A program made the translations under genes and the position numbers. A stretch of 64,000 nt of DNA from an uncultured Pseudomonadota bacterium (GTDB lineage: Bacteria > Pseudomonadota > Gammaproteobacteria > Steroidobacterales > Steroidobacteraceae). Every line of letters begins with the position of its first letter. The first letter of the stretch is position 1. The stretch covers positions 90,645 to 154,644 of the forward strand of contig CALGVD010000136.1 of assembly GCA_937920275.1 (NCBI GenBank), given 5' to 3'. Below, piece by piece: positions 55,530 to 63,893 of the stretch. A model generated the notes under the pieces. It did not search any database and was not told the DNA's origin. It saw only the letters and a program-made list of their open reading frames with translations.

Positions 55530-56429
55530 TCAGCCCGATGCGATGACCTCGATCCGCTCGGCGGCGGCGCCGACGACCAGACCCGCGTAGAGGCCAGCGT
55601 GAGGGTCATCGCCCGCGCGTAGCGTGGGCGGCGTCCGCCAGGGCAGTGTCGCTCCCGTGAGCGCCGTTGCACTCAGGCCCACCATCGCGATCCCGGGCGG
55701 CAGATCGCCAGGACGGCAAGGCCGCGGTGTCGCGCTTGCGGGATACTCATCGAGTTCGAGGGCATAGCTCGATGACAGCGCTACCAAAGAGAGCGGTGTG
55801 CGGGTGTCCGGCGGAAGATCATGGGCTGCATTGAGCACGGCCACGACCGAGCCGAAGCGCGGTGAGACCGTCAGCCCGAGCGTGTCCCGATAGAAGGCCT
55901 GCATCTGTTCCAGATCCGGTCCACCGAGCACCACGATGAAGCTTCGATCGACCGGCGTTCGGGCAGGCGTCTTGATGAGGCTGCCACCCTCAGGCGGAAG
56001 GCGCGTGAAGTAGTTGAGTTCGCCTGCCGGGCCGAGCGCTTGCAGGGCGACGATCCGTGGGTTCGAGTCGAGGGCCTGCGGCGCGCCGATGACGCGAAAT
56101 GGCGACCCCGGCTGCGAGAACCGCTCGGCGAGATCGATCGGGTCTGCGCAGAGGATCTCGTTGGCGTTCCAGCCGTGGTGCAACAGCGGGGCAAACCCCG
56201 CATAGGCGGGGCGCTCCACCAATCGCAACACGCACTGCGTCTCGGCCGCCGCCCGCAGTTCGACCCATCGGCTGCCGATCGTCGCGGGCGCGTCCCAGCT
56301 TTCGGCCAAACGGTCCGTCACACGCCCTTCGGCGGTGGTGTGGTAGCCGAGCCAGTCGCAGTAGGCGGTTGCGACGGGCGCGATGCCGGGGACGGACAGG
56401 GTGACCGATGACAGGACGCTGTGACGCAC
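55530..56429 (-). CDS. VOC-superfamily protein with two vicinal-oxygen-chelate halves
   Basis: 299 residues. Two tandem VOC modules are visible: the first from residue 5 to about 140 (LSVPGIAPVATAYCDWLGY... GELNYFTRL), the second from about 162 (FIVVLGGPDLEQMQAFYRDTLGLTV). The family holds glyoxalases, extradiol dioxygenases and isomerases; the metal ligands cannot be assigned here, as expected His/Glu positions are poorly conserved. GTG start at 56429. It lies 43 bases after the DUF3598-like gene on the same strand. The substrate is unknown. Confidence 0.7.
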   Translation of the reverse strand: MRHSVLSSVTLSVPGIAPVATAYCDWLGYHTTAEGRVTDRLAESWDAPATIGSRWVELRAAAETQCVLRLVERPAYAGFAPLLHHGWNANEILCADPIDLAERFSQPGSPFRVIGAPQALDSNPRIVALQALGPAGELNYFTRLPPEGGSLIKTPARTPVDRSFIVVLGGPDLEQMQAFYRDTLGLTVSPRFGSVVAVLNAAHDLPPDTRTPLSLVALSSSYALELDEYPASATPRPCRPGDLPPGIAMVGLSATALTGATLPWRTPPTLRAGDDPHAGLYAGLVVGAAAERIEVIASG

Positions 56430-56471
56430 GATTGAAAGACGGGTCGCCGCCGCCTTGGAGGCGGCCGCGGT

Positions 56472-56942
56472 TCAGCGCCAGTCGTCGGCGACTTTGTGTT
56501 CGTCGATCAGCGTGCGCAGAAAGATACGACCGTCACGGATCCACTGCCAGACGCGCGAGCGTTGGCGACAGGCCTCATCGACTTGGATCATCTCGTAGAA
56601 GCGGGTCGCGGGTTCGTCTTTACGGCGCCACTGCAGCAACACGGTGAGGTGGTCTGGATCGAGGGCGTCTTCGGCCGCCCAGCCGTCGATCGGACCGTCC
56701 TCGAACCACAGCCGACCGTCCCGGTAGCGCCCCTTGAATTCCCGAGTCTCGATCCGGCCATCCGCCCACCGGTATTCATTGCTCTGGTGGTAGTCGAAGT
56801 CTGACCCCGGCGTCAAACGGCAGGTGAGCTTCGAGGCGTGCTCGTCCACCTGCTTGCCATGGTAGTCGTAGCATCGATAGACGCCTTCCCAGATCCCTTC
56901 CTGCCGAGCCAAGAGTGGCATGTGTGCTGCAAGTTCGGTCAT
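56472..56942 (-). CDS. Uncharacterised DUF3598-like beta-barrel protein
   Basis: 156 residues, rich in Trp, Arg and acidic residues and in alternating beta strands (WEGVYRCYDYHGK, LTCRLTPGSDFDYHQSNEYRW, FKGRYRDGRLWF). This recalls lipocalin-like/DUF3598 proteins, which are thought to bind hydrophobic molecules. No signal peptide, no catalytic motif seen. It is the first gene of a two-gene unit with the VOC protein and ends the accessory region. Family call is moderate; function is unknown. Confidence 0.55.
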   Translation of the reverse strand: MTELAAHMPLLARQEGIWEGVYRCYDYHGKQVDEHASKLTCRLTPGSDFDYHQSNEYRWADGRIETREFKGRYRDGRLWFEDGPIDGWAAEDALDPDHLTVLLQWRRKDEPATRFYEMIQVDEACRQRSRVWQWIRDGRIFLRTLIDEHKVADDWR

Positions 56943-57013
56943 CTCAAGTTCTCCTGTGCGGGGTTCGGCAGAGTTTCGTTCCGTACCGACGGCACGCTAT
57001 CACTACGCCATGG

Positions 57014-57029
57014 CTGCGCAAGTGCGCAG
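57014..57029. repeat. Hairpin flanked by direct repeats before the aminotransferase gene
   Basis: CTGCGC-AAGT-GCGCAG forms a 6-bp stem with a 4-base loop. It lies between two copies of CACGCTATC (56993-57001 and 57041-57049). The 153-bp gap holds no gene; the elements could be a terminator or operator for either divergent gene. Confidence 0.45.
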
Positions 57030-57095
57030 GGCGCCGGGTTCACGCTATCCTTGCGGGCTGCCCGTCCTGCGGGCGTCAGACTTTGGAATCCGCCC

Positions 57096-58337
57096 ATGAA
57101 CCCCGATACACCTGTCCGCACCAGCGACAGCCTGCGTAATGTGCGCTACGAGATCCGCGGCAAACTCGCCCGTCGCGCTCAGGAACTCGCCCGCAAGGGT
57201 TACGAGATCATCTCGCTCAACATCGGCAACCCCGCACTGTTCGGGTTCCGCACGCCGGAGACGATGCGGCTCGCCATGATCGAGAACTTCCAGGAGAGCG
57301 AAGGATACTGCCACCAGAAGGGTATCTTCCCGGCCCGTGAGGCGGTGGTGATGCAGCAGCAGGCGCGCGGTGTCACCGGCGTCAGCGCCGAGGAGGTCTT
57401 CATCGGCAACGGCGTCAGCGAACTCATCGACCTCGCGCTGCGTGCGCTGCTCAATGACGGCGACGAGGTGCTCGTGCCGAGTCCGGATTACCCGCTGTGG
57501 ACGGCCGCCGTGAACCTCAATCGTGGGCGTGCGATCCACTATCCCTGCCGACCCGAGAACGGCTTCGTGCCGGACCCCGCCGAGATCGAGGCATTGGTGA
57601 CGCCCCGCACCCGCGCGATCGTCATCGTGAACCCCAACAACCCCACCGGCGCCGTCTACCCGCGGTCGGTGCTGGCGGCGATCGCGCGTCTCGCGGAGCA
57701 GCGCGGCCTCGTCGTGATGAGCGACGAGATCTACGACCAGGTGCTCTACGACAATGCCGAGTTCGTGCCGATGGCGACGCTCGTGCATGACGCGGTGTGC
57801 GTCACGATGTCAGGTCTGTCGAAGGTCTACCGCGCCTGCGGATACCGGGTCGGTTGGGCGGTCATCTCCGGGCGCATGCGCGCCGCCCAAGATTTTCTCG
57901 AGGCGATGGAACTGCTTGCCTCGCTGCGCCTGTGCAGCAATGTCCCCGGGCAATGGGCGGTGCAGACCGCGCTCGGTGGCCATCAAAGCATCCGCGAGTT
58001 GACCTCACCGGGCGGACGGCTCTATGAATCCCGTCGCGCCATCGTAGAGGCCGCGCGTGCCAACCCGCTGCTGACCGTCAGCCAGCCACAAGGGGCGCTA
58101 TACGCATTCGTCCGGGTCGACTCCGATCGTCTGCCGGGGTTCGATGATCAGGCGTTTGCGCTCGAACTCCTCGAGCGCAAGCATGTTTTGGTGGCGCCCG
58201 GCGTCAGCTTCAACGTTCCGTACCGCGACCATTTCCGTGTCACCAACCTGCCGGACGCCGCCACTCTCGCCGCGGTGTTCACGCGCATGGGCGAGTTGTT
58301 GGGAGAAATGGCCGATCGTCCCCCGCTGTCTCGGTAG
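57096..58337 (+). CDS. Class I aminotransferase, AlaA-like (alanine/glutamate-pyruvate type)
   Basis: 413 residues, PLP fold type I. The N-terminal RYEIRGKLARRAQELARKGYEI and LNIGNPALFGF segments match the AlaA/YfbQ subgroup, and the catalytic lysine is in MSGLSKVYRACGYRVGW; NPNNPTGAVY and SDEIYDQVLYD form the cofactor pocket. It would make alanine from pyruvate and glutamate. ATG at 57096 gives the standard N-terminus; the upstream open frame contains no conserved sequence. It is convergent with the T2SS operon. Confidence 0.9.
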   Translation: MNPDTPVRTSDSLRNVRYEIRGKLARRAQELARKGYEIISLNIGNPALFGFRTPETMRLAMIENFQESEGYCHQKGIFPAREAVVMQQQARGVTGVSAEEVFIGNGVSELIDLALRALLNDGDEVLVPSPDYPLWTAAVNLNRGRAIHYPCRPENGFVPDPAEIEALVTPRTRAIVIVNPNNPTGAVYPRSVLAAIARLAEQRGLVVMSDEIYDQVLYDNAEFVPMATLVHDAVCVTMSGLSKVYRACGYRVGWAVISGRMRAAQDFLEAMELLASLRLCSNVPGQWAVQTALGGHQSIRELTSPGGRLYESRRAIVEAARANPLLTVSQPQGALYAFVRVDSDRLPGFDDQAFALELLERKHVLVAPGVSFNVPYRDHFRVTNLPDAATLAAVFTRMGELLGEMADRPPLSR

Positions 58338-58372
58338 GCCGTCGGGCGAGAGGCTTCATGGCGGTGCGCGAT

Positions 58373-58414
58373 CGACCGCCCTCGATCAACCGCCCTCGGT
58401 CAACGGCCCTCGAT
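58373..58414. repeat. 14-bp tandem repeats with hairpins at the aminotransferase-gspN junction
   Basis: Three imperfect units, CGACCGCCCTCGAT, CAACCGCCCTCGGT, CAACGGCCCTCGAT, start at 58373, 58387 and 58401. GATCGA-CCGCCC-TCGATC (58370-58387) gives a 6-bp stem, and CTCGATCGAG (58409-58418) is a perfect palindrome. The block spans the gspN stop codon and may act as a bidirectional terminator, although no T-run follows. Confidence 0.65.
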
Positions 58415-59146
58415 CGAGAGCCGGTGACGACCGATCGGATCGGGCGGCCCGAACACGCCAAGCCGTGGCACCCATGCGGGATCCCGGGCGCGGACGGACC
58501 CCTCGAGCGTCCAGGTGGGAGCCGTCTCGAGGGAAAGGGTCGCTTTGAGGTCGAGCGGACCGCCGGTATCGACCACCGTACCGACGGATGGGCGGTCAGC
58601 ACCGAGCGTCAGCCGCAGTCCGCCGAGGTCCCAGCGTTCGGGTCCCTGCCACGCCAAGCTTTCGCCCTCGAGTGTGCCGCGCAGATCGACCCAACGACCA
58701 CCCTGCCAAGTGCCCTCGAAAAGTTCGACGCGTAGCCGCCCCTCCGTGCGGGCGAGTCCTGCGTTCAAGCCTGATGGCCAGATCGGCAGGGTGCGCATCG
58801 TTCCGAAGTCCAAGCGGCCGCTCAGCGCGGACAGGGTGAGGCTGTGGCGCGTCGCGTTGAGATCGCCCTGCAAGTGATCGTCCCGCAGCGACCAGATCAT
58901 CTGTGCCGACAGCCGCCCACCGAGCAGCGCGGACGGCCGGAGTTGCCAGGCCAGGCTACCGACGAGGGCTTCTTGGACGACGAGTCGGCTGCAGCGTCCC
59001 TGCCAAAGCGTCCCTGTCGCGGCGGCGCAGCGGATCGGGTCGGGCAGGGCGCGCAATGCGAGCGATGCGGGGAACCAGACGAGCCCACCGATGAGCGATC
59101 CGAGCGTACACAACAGGAGCGGCACCGCCGCCCGCCCTCCGATCAC
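58400..59146 (-). CDS. gspN: Type II secretion system protein N
   Basis: Inner-membrane T2SS component with a large periplasmic part; 248 residues, normal for the family. One transmembrane helix near residues 8-28 precedes a beta-rich domain with ATGTLWQGRCSRL and LRGTLEGESLAWQG, weakly conserved but typical GspN-like repeats. ATG overlaps the gspM stop by 4 bases. It is the last gene of the operon; the outer-membrane secretin gene gspD does not follow it. Confidence 0.85.
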   Translation of the reverse strand: MIGGRAAVPLLLCTLGSLIGGLVWFPASLALRALPDPIRCAAATGTLWQGRCSRLVVQEALVGSLAWQLRPSALLGGRLSAQMIWSLRDDHLQGDLNATRHSLTLSALSGRLDFGTMRTLPIWPSGLNAGLARTEGRLRVELFEGTWQGGRWVDLRGTLEGESLAWQGPERWDLGGLRLTLGADRPSVGTVVDTGGPLDLKATLSLETAPTWTLEGSVRARDPAWVPRLGVFGPPDPIGRHRLSIEGR

Positions 59147-59643
59147 GGTGCGCGCAGCACGAGCGCGGCATCGACGCGCCCGGGACCGGTACGCACGATG
59201 TTCGCCGAAGTGACCGTGATGCCGTGGTTACGCGCCAGTGTGCCGAGCATCGATACCAAGGTCTCGAAGGCGGCATCGCGCAGCGCGAGTTCGACCTGTT
59301 CAGGCGCCGGTGCGCTAGAGGGTGATGCGACGAGGCTGCCTTGCAGACCCGAGCGCTCGAGCGAGCGGAAAACCGTCTGGGACAGCGTCGACGCTGCGTC
59401 GACCGCCAAGTCTTCGCCAGCGGCGATCCGGGCGCCGATCACGCGATTGGCCCGATCGGCAAGGTCCGCCGATGCCGCCACGGCGATGCGGCGTTCGGCC
59501 AGCTGCTCACGGATCGTCCAATCGAGCATCAACAGCGCCAAGGGTACGAGCACCAGAGCGCCGACCTGCAGCGCCCGCCGATCGCGCGCGCCGAGTTCAT
59601 CGAACCGATCGTGGAGCGTCTGAAGCATGGCACCTGGCATCAT
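59143..59643 (-). CDS. gspM: Type II secretion system protein M
   Basis: 166-residue bitopic protein that pairs with GspL in the inner-membrane platform. Short N-terminus, a transmembrane helix about 26-43, then a coiled region (REQLAERRIAVAASADLADRANR) and a ferredoxin-like periplasmic domain to the end. ATG at 59643 overlaps the gspL stop (ATGA); an upstream start at 59667 would overlap more of gspL. Confidence 0.85.
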   Translation of the reverse strand: MMPGAMLQTLHDRFDELGARDRRALQVGALVLVPLALLMLDWTIREQLAERRIAVAASADLADRANRVIGARIAAGEDLAVDAASTLSQTVFRSLERSGLQGSLVASPSSAPAPEQVELALRDAAFETLVSMLGTLARNHGITVTSANIVRTGPGRVDAALVLRAP

Positions 59644-60920
59644 CGTGTCCTCGCGCCTGAGCGCCATGTCGCGACGATGGCGCTCGGGTCTGCGGCGGTG
59701 GTGACGACTCGTCCAGCGTCCTCGGCTTCGCTCCAGCCGGCGGCGGCGAGCGTCGAGGTCGCGGTCGTGAGCGCGCCTGTGTCATCCGCCGCCAAGCGGG
59801 CGCGCAAGCCACCCTCCACGCTCGTCAAGGCGACCACCTGCAACGAGGCGGACACCGCCTTGGCTTCGGTCAGTTGCGCCAACTCGACCAGAAACGGCGC
59901 CGTGTCCGGGTCGACCGACCGGGTCGACCAGGCCTCGAGTCGGGCGCGAAGCAGGCTGCGTGCGACATCGGGATCCGCGACATCGGGCTTCAGAGGGCGG
60001 GCAGCCTCGAGCAGTGCCGCATCGGTTTTGACGGACGCTTGGTGCAAGCGCCAAGCCTCGAGCGCATGGCCCGCAGACTGAAGCAGCACTGCCGCAGCGG
60101 CGAGGCGCAGCGGCCAACGCCATCGCCCGCGTAGTCCCTCAGCAGCCGCACGCTTCGGGGCGTACTCGGCCTGCAGAAGATTGACGCCTTGGGCGTACTC
60201 GGGGGCGAAGGCGGCCAGCGCCCCCTCATCGAGGGTCTGCCACTGCAGCGGTGCGATCTGTGCCTGCAGCGCAGCGACCGCGGCGGCATATCTCGAACGA
60301 TCGGTCTCGTCGGCGTGGACCACCACACCCAAGGTGCCCTTTGAGCGTTCGCCCAGCGCTGCGAGCAGTCCCGGCACCAAAGAATCGTGTGCATCGTCGG
60401 GACCGGTACCGCCCGTCGGCAACGTCAACGGACCTTCGCCCGGTGCCCGCCAATGCGCATCATCCCCGTCCAGCCAAAGCATGAGATCGCCCGGCTTCTC
60501 GCGAAGTCCATCGGCGGCGCTGATCATCGACTGCGGCTCGACGCCGACGGTCCGCAACAGCGCGAGCCAAGCCTCGAGGCGGGGACGAGCGATGACGCGC
60601 ACAGGCCAGCGGCCGTCCGCCATCCTCGGGCCGAGTGCGCAGTGCTGTGTCTCGATCTCGCAGGCGACCTGCTCCTCGAGCGCAAACGGCAGGCTGGCAC
60701 GCAACTTGGACACCGCAGCGTCTGGAAGGGTCAGGGAGACGGCGAGGACATCCGTCGCCGGGAGCACGGCGAGCACACGCTTTCCAGACGCGCGCATCGC
60801 GGCATCGGCGAGGGTGATCCGCCCGAGCGCACGGGCACCGCTCGCCGGACTGTAATGGACCGTCTCCACCGGATCGTCGGCTGAGAGGGATCGCAGGCGC
60901 AGCAGGATGGTATCGGTCAT
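59640..60920 (-). CDS. gspL: Type II secretion system protein L
   Basis: 426 residues. The N-terminal cytoplasmic actin-like domain (residues 1 to about 250) recruits the GspE ATPase; a single transmembrane helix lies near residues 269-289; the C-terminal periplasmic domain pairs with GspM. Weak sequence conservation is normal in this family; assignment rests on the order K-L-M-N and this layout. Start overlaps gspK's end by 4 bases. Confidence 0.87.
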   Translation of the reverse strand: MTDTILLRLRSLSADDPVETVHYSPASGARALGRITLADAAMRASGKRVLAVLPATDVLAVSLTLPDAAVSKLRASLPFALEEQVACEIETQHCALGPRMADGRWPVRVIARPRLEAWLALLRTVGVEPQSMISAADGLREKPGDLMLWLDGDDAHWRAPGEGPLTLPTGGTGPDDAHDSLVPGLLAALGERSKGTLGVVVHADETDRSRYAAAVAALQAQIAPLQWQTLDEGALAAFAPEYAQGVNLLQAEYAPKRAAAEGLRGRWRWPLRLAAAAVLLQSAGHALEAWRLHQASVKTDAALLEAARPLKPDVADPDVARSLLRARLEAWSTRSVDPDTAPFLVELAQLTEAKAVSASLQVVALTSVEGGLRARLAADDTGALTTATSTLAAAGWSEAEDAGRVVTTAADPSAIVATWRSGARTR

Positions 60921-61861
60921 TCGGCGAACTGACGGCTCATGACGCGCACCCGTGAGGGCCCCTCGGCCACGGTGGTGGCACGCAGCAAACTATACAAGGT
61001 GAACCCGTTGCTGCCCACGACCGTGTCGACATCGAGCCTGAAGTGACTTGAGCGGTCGCTGAGCCCGACACTGCCGCCCAAGGCGTCGAACCGTTCGGCG
61101 CCGAGCGTCGTACGCAACGCATCGAGGCTCGGGAAACAATCGCGCTCGCGACCTCGTCGCAGCGCCTCTGGGGCATCGCGCCATTGGCGCTCGCCGCTCA
61201 GTGCATCGAGCAGCTCCGCGCTGGCCGTACAGACATTGATCGCAGCATCGCGCGGCAAGGCGGCGACGAAGGGCGCGAGCTTGGCGTAGCGGGCGGCGCC
61301 GAAGTCGACGAGCGCGAGCAACTCGGTGGCTGATGTGATCGGGCGGTTCGGCGTCCGATAGGACGGCAGGGCGCTCGAGTACACGGCGTCCTCCGCACCG
61401 CCTGGCAAGGCCTGATCGTCCGCATCGATCCAGTCCGCCATGCGTTCGGCCCATTCCGGTTCGAGTTCGAGACCGATGAGCAAGCGGCGCAGCACCTCGA
61501 GCGCTTGAGGGTCTGCCCGTCCATCCGCTTGGACAAGACTGTTCAAGTTGAACCGTCCCTGCAGATCGGACAATCGCGCGCTGACCCGCACGCCCTCGAT
61601 CGGTTCCAGCGGTCCGATCGGGTTCCGCCATCGCTGGGCGTCGTGGATCGCTGCGGTACCGGAGGCGAGCTCTTCCACCAAGATCTGCGCAGCGATGGCC
61701 TCGGCACCGCCGGCGAGCTGCAGGGCTTGATCCTGCGCGAAGCCGCCCTGCGCTCGACGCAGACCCAGCCCGGTGTCGAAGGCGATGGCGCCGGCGATCG
61801 CGGTGGCGAGTGCGACGATGATCAGAGCCACCAGCAAGGCGATGCCGCGGACGCGCTTCAT
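60917..61861 (-). CDS. gspK: Type II secretion minor pseudopilin GspK
   Basis: 314 residues, the largest minor pseudopilin, which caps the pseudopilus tip with I and J. The N-terminus KRVRGIALLVALIIVALATA is the K-type prepilin signal: cleavage after the glycine and no glutamate at +5, as expected. The inserted alpha domain with acidic residues (WIDADDQALPGGAEDAVY) may bind calcium. Overlaps neighbours by 4 bases on both sides. Confidence 0.93.
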   Translation of the reverse strand: MKRVRGIALLVALIIVALATAIAGAIAFDTGLGLRRAQGGFAQDQALQLAGGAEAIAAQILVEELASGTAAIHDAQRWRNPIGPLEPIEGVRVSARLSDLQGRFNLNSLVQADGRADPQALEVLRRLLIGLELEPEWAERMADWIDADDQALPGGAEDAVYSSALPSYRTPNRPITSATELLALVDFGAARYAKLAPFVAALPRDAAINVCTASAELLDALSGERQWRDAPEALRRGRERDCFPSLDALRTTLGAERFDALGGSVGLSDRSSHFRLDVDTVVGSNGFTLYSLLRATTVAEGPSRVRVMSRQFAE

Positions 61862-62469
61862 CCACCGACCTCGATCACGCGGCGGATCATCCCGAGCGTG
61901 TCATCCTCGAAGGTGACCTCCACCGCGCGTGGGCGTAGCCGCCCCGCTGTAGCGGCGGCGTCTTGGTCGAAGGATCCCGGCCATTCACCGAGCCACTCAC
62001 CGGTCGGGGCGAGGAAGCGGAAACGCAGTTCACGCACGCCGCTTCGCATGACCCGACGCCGCACGGGTGTCGTCTGCGTCCGATCGGCGGCCGCCCACGC
62101 CCGCCGTACGAGCGCGCCGTCCTCCAGTCGCCACTCGACCCGTTGCAGGGCGGGCCCCGCCGCGGCAAGCACCGGCGCACCGAGGACGCGGGTGATGAAG
62201 ACACCGCCCGAGGTCCGCGCATCGGCGAGCACTGCGGGTTCGAGACCGCGACCGAGGGACTCTCGGACCGGCCGCGGGGCGGCTTGTGCGAAGTCGAGCG
62301 TCATCACCCGCATCGCCCGTTGCAGGTCGTCGATCGCCTGTTGCTGGGCCTGTACCCGTCCGCGCTGCGTGATCACTTGGCCGAGCGCCGCATAGCCGAG
62401 CGCGAACATGATGGCCGAGACGAACACCGCCACCAGCAGTTCGATCAAGGTGAAGCCGCGTGATCTCAT
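61858..62469 (-). CDS. gspJ: Type II secretion minor pseudopilin GspJ
   Basis: 203 residues. Class III prepilin signal MRSRGFTLIELLVAVFVSA, with cleavage after RG and Glu at +5, then a beta-rich globular domain. ATG at 62469 overlaps the gspI stop (ATGA). Forms the tip complex with GspI and GspK. Confidence 0.94.
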   Translation of the reverse strand: MRSRGFTLIELLVAVFVSAIMFALGYAALGQVITQRGRVQAQQQAIDDLQRAMRVMTLDFAQAAPRPVRESLGRGLEPAVLADARTSGGVFITRVLGAPVLAAAGPALQRVEWRLEDGALVRRAWAAADRTQTTPVRRRVMRSGVRELRFRFLAPTGEWLGEWPGSFDQDAAATAGRLRPRAVEVTFEDDTLGMIRRVIEVGG

Positions 62470-62933
62470 GGCGGACTGCGCTGCGCACTGTCCCACAGGC
62501 GATCGAGCAGCGGGTCGGCGCTCACCGCAGTGCCTCGTGCGCCCGCGATCGTCACGAGCCACCCGGCTTGCGCGGAAACCGCCGAGGTCCTGCCCGGGGT
62601 CGTCGGATCGTTCCCGCGCACACGCACGGTGATCTGCAGGACGCCCTCGATCGGGGTGCGCACGACTTCCTCCTGCCATGCCCAGCGCGAGCCACCCATC
62701 TCGATCTCGCCTTCGCGGCGGCCGACGCCCGGGAACTCGGGCTCAAGACGGGTCTCGGTGAGGCGGTTCATCGCCACGAACCCCGCGATCATCCGTTCGC
62801 GGATGCGCTCTGCGGCCCGCGCTGAACTCGCCAAGGCGCTCAACATCGCGGCGCTGCCGAGGGCGACGATGATGAGCGCGACCAGCACCTCGACCAAGGT
62901 GAAGCCCCGGCCAGCGTTGCGCATGCCGTTCAT
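62466..62933 (-). CDS. gspI: Type II secretion minor pseudopilin GspI
   Basis: 155 residues, slightly longer than the usual GspI of about 125. Prepilin signal NAGRGFTLVEVLVALIIVAL with Glu +5; the globular domain follows with AERIRERMIAGFVAMNRLTE and WLVTI segments. Overlaps both neighbours by 4 bases. It initiates pseudopilus assembly with J and K. Confidence 0.92.
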   Translation of the reverse strand: MNGMRNAGRGFTLVEVLVALIIVALGSAAMLSALASSARAAERIRERMIAGFVAMNRLTETRLEPEFPGVGRREGEIEMGGSRWAWQEEVVRTPIEGVLQITVRVRGNDPTTPGRTSAVSAQAGWLVTIAGARGTAVSADPLLDRLWDSAQRSPP

Positions 62934-63460
62934 CGGCGGACCTGCTCGCGTTCGAGCCCGCCGTCGGCTGCGGGACGGATGATCTCCGTCAGCGGGTCGC
63001 CCTCGCGACGCAACCGCAGCTCGAAGGCGTTGAACTCGCCTCGCGCATCGACGCCGAGTTGGGGCGGCTCGAGCGCATCACGACGCTTCGGCAATACGAT
63101 CGACCGTCCGTCGATCCGCACTTCCGCAGAGACGCCCGTCGGCCAGCGGCGCGCGCGCAGGGCATCATCCTGCGCGGGTTGCCACTCCCGACGGCGGCTG
63201 TCCCAGGCGAGGAATTCATAGCCGTCGGGTTGCATGCGCAGTCCGTATTCACGCACCTCGAGCTCGGCCCGATCGGCGGCGAGCGCGATCCGAGCCGAGA
63301 GCCGATCAGCCTCGTCGCTCAAGCGTCGGTCATTGCCGAGCAAGCCGAAGGAGAACAGCACGCCGCCGCTGACGACACCGATGATCGCGAGCACGACGAG
63401 GATCTCGACCAGGGTGAACCCGGTCGCGGGACCGAGGGCGGGGCGACGGTCAGTCGCCAA
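62930..63460 (-). CDS. gspH: Type II secretion minor pseudopilin GspH
   Basis: 176 residues. The prepilin signal is ATGFTLVEILVVLAIIGVV, Glu at +5. The TTG at 63460 (LATDRRPALGPATG leader) is the most plausible start, overlapping gspG by 11 bases; ATG starts farther upstream lie inside gspG in another frame and would add a long unneeded leader. The globular part has REYGLRMQPDGYEFLAWD, typical of GspH. Confidence 0.88.
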   Translation of the reverse strand: MATDRRPALGPATGFTLVEILVVLAIIGVVSGGVLFSFGLLGNDRRLSDEADRLSARIALAADRAELEVREYGLRMQPDGYEFLAWDSRRREWQPAQDDALRARRWPTGVSAEVRIDGRSIVLPKRRDALEPPQLGVDARGEFNAFELRLRREGDPLTEIIRPAADGGLEREQVRR

Positions 63461-63893
63461 GGTTCCAGTTGCCGATGTTGTCCCGGTCGGACTCGGGCGA
63501 ACCCTCTTGACCATCGGGCCCCATCGACCAGAGATCGTACTCGCCGCCCCGCTGCGCCGGGACGCGATATCGATATTCATTGCCCCAAGGATCGCGCGAG
63601 ACCCGTGCGAGATAGCCGCCCGGCTTCCAATTGCGGATCGATGGGTCGGCCGGTTGGGTGACGAGGGCGGTGAGGCCTTGCTCGGTGGTGGGCAGCCGCG
63701 CGGTGTCCAAGCGGTACATCGCGATCGCGGTCTCAAGGGACTGGATGTCGCCACGCGCCTTGGTGAGGCGCGCATCATCCACGCGACCCATGACGCGCGG
63801 CACGATGAACGCGGCCAAGAGCGCCAAGATGACGACGACGACGAGGATCTCGATGAGCGTGAAGCCGCGGGGGCGGCGGCGGAGGTCGGTCAC
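63450..63893 (-). CDS. gspG: Type II secretion major pseudopilin GspG
   Basis: 147 residues. Leader TDLRRRPR precedes the prepilin signal GFTLIEILVVVVILALLAAF, Glu at +5, followed by VMGRVDDARLTKARGDIQ and the conserved calcium-binding C-terminus (DPWGNEYRYR, SMGPDGQEGSPESDRDNIGNW). GTG at 63893 has GGAG 7 bases upstream. First gene of the visible operon; gspE/F would be expected beyond the window edge or elsewhere. Confidence 0.96.
   Translation of the reverse strand: MTDLRRRPRGFTLIEILVVVVILALLAAFIVPRVMGRVDDARLTKARGDIQSLETAIAMYRLDTARLPTTEQGLTALVTQPADPSIRNWKPGGYLARVSRDPWGNEYRYRVPAQRGGEYDLWSMGPDGQEGSPESDRDNIGNWNLGD

Noticed and set aside
37593..56942. A genomic island with mobility genes
   Set aside because: No integrase, transposase, att repeat or tRNA border was found, and base composition looks like the rest of the window.
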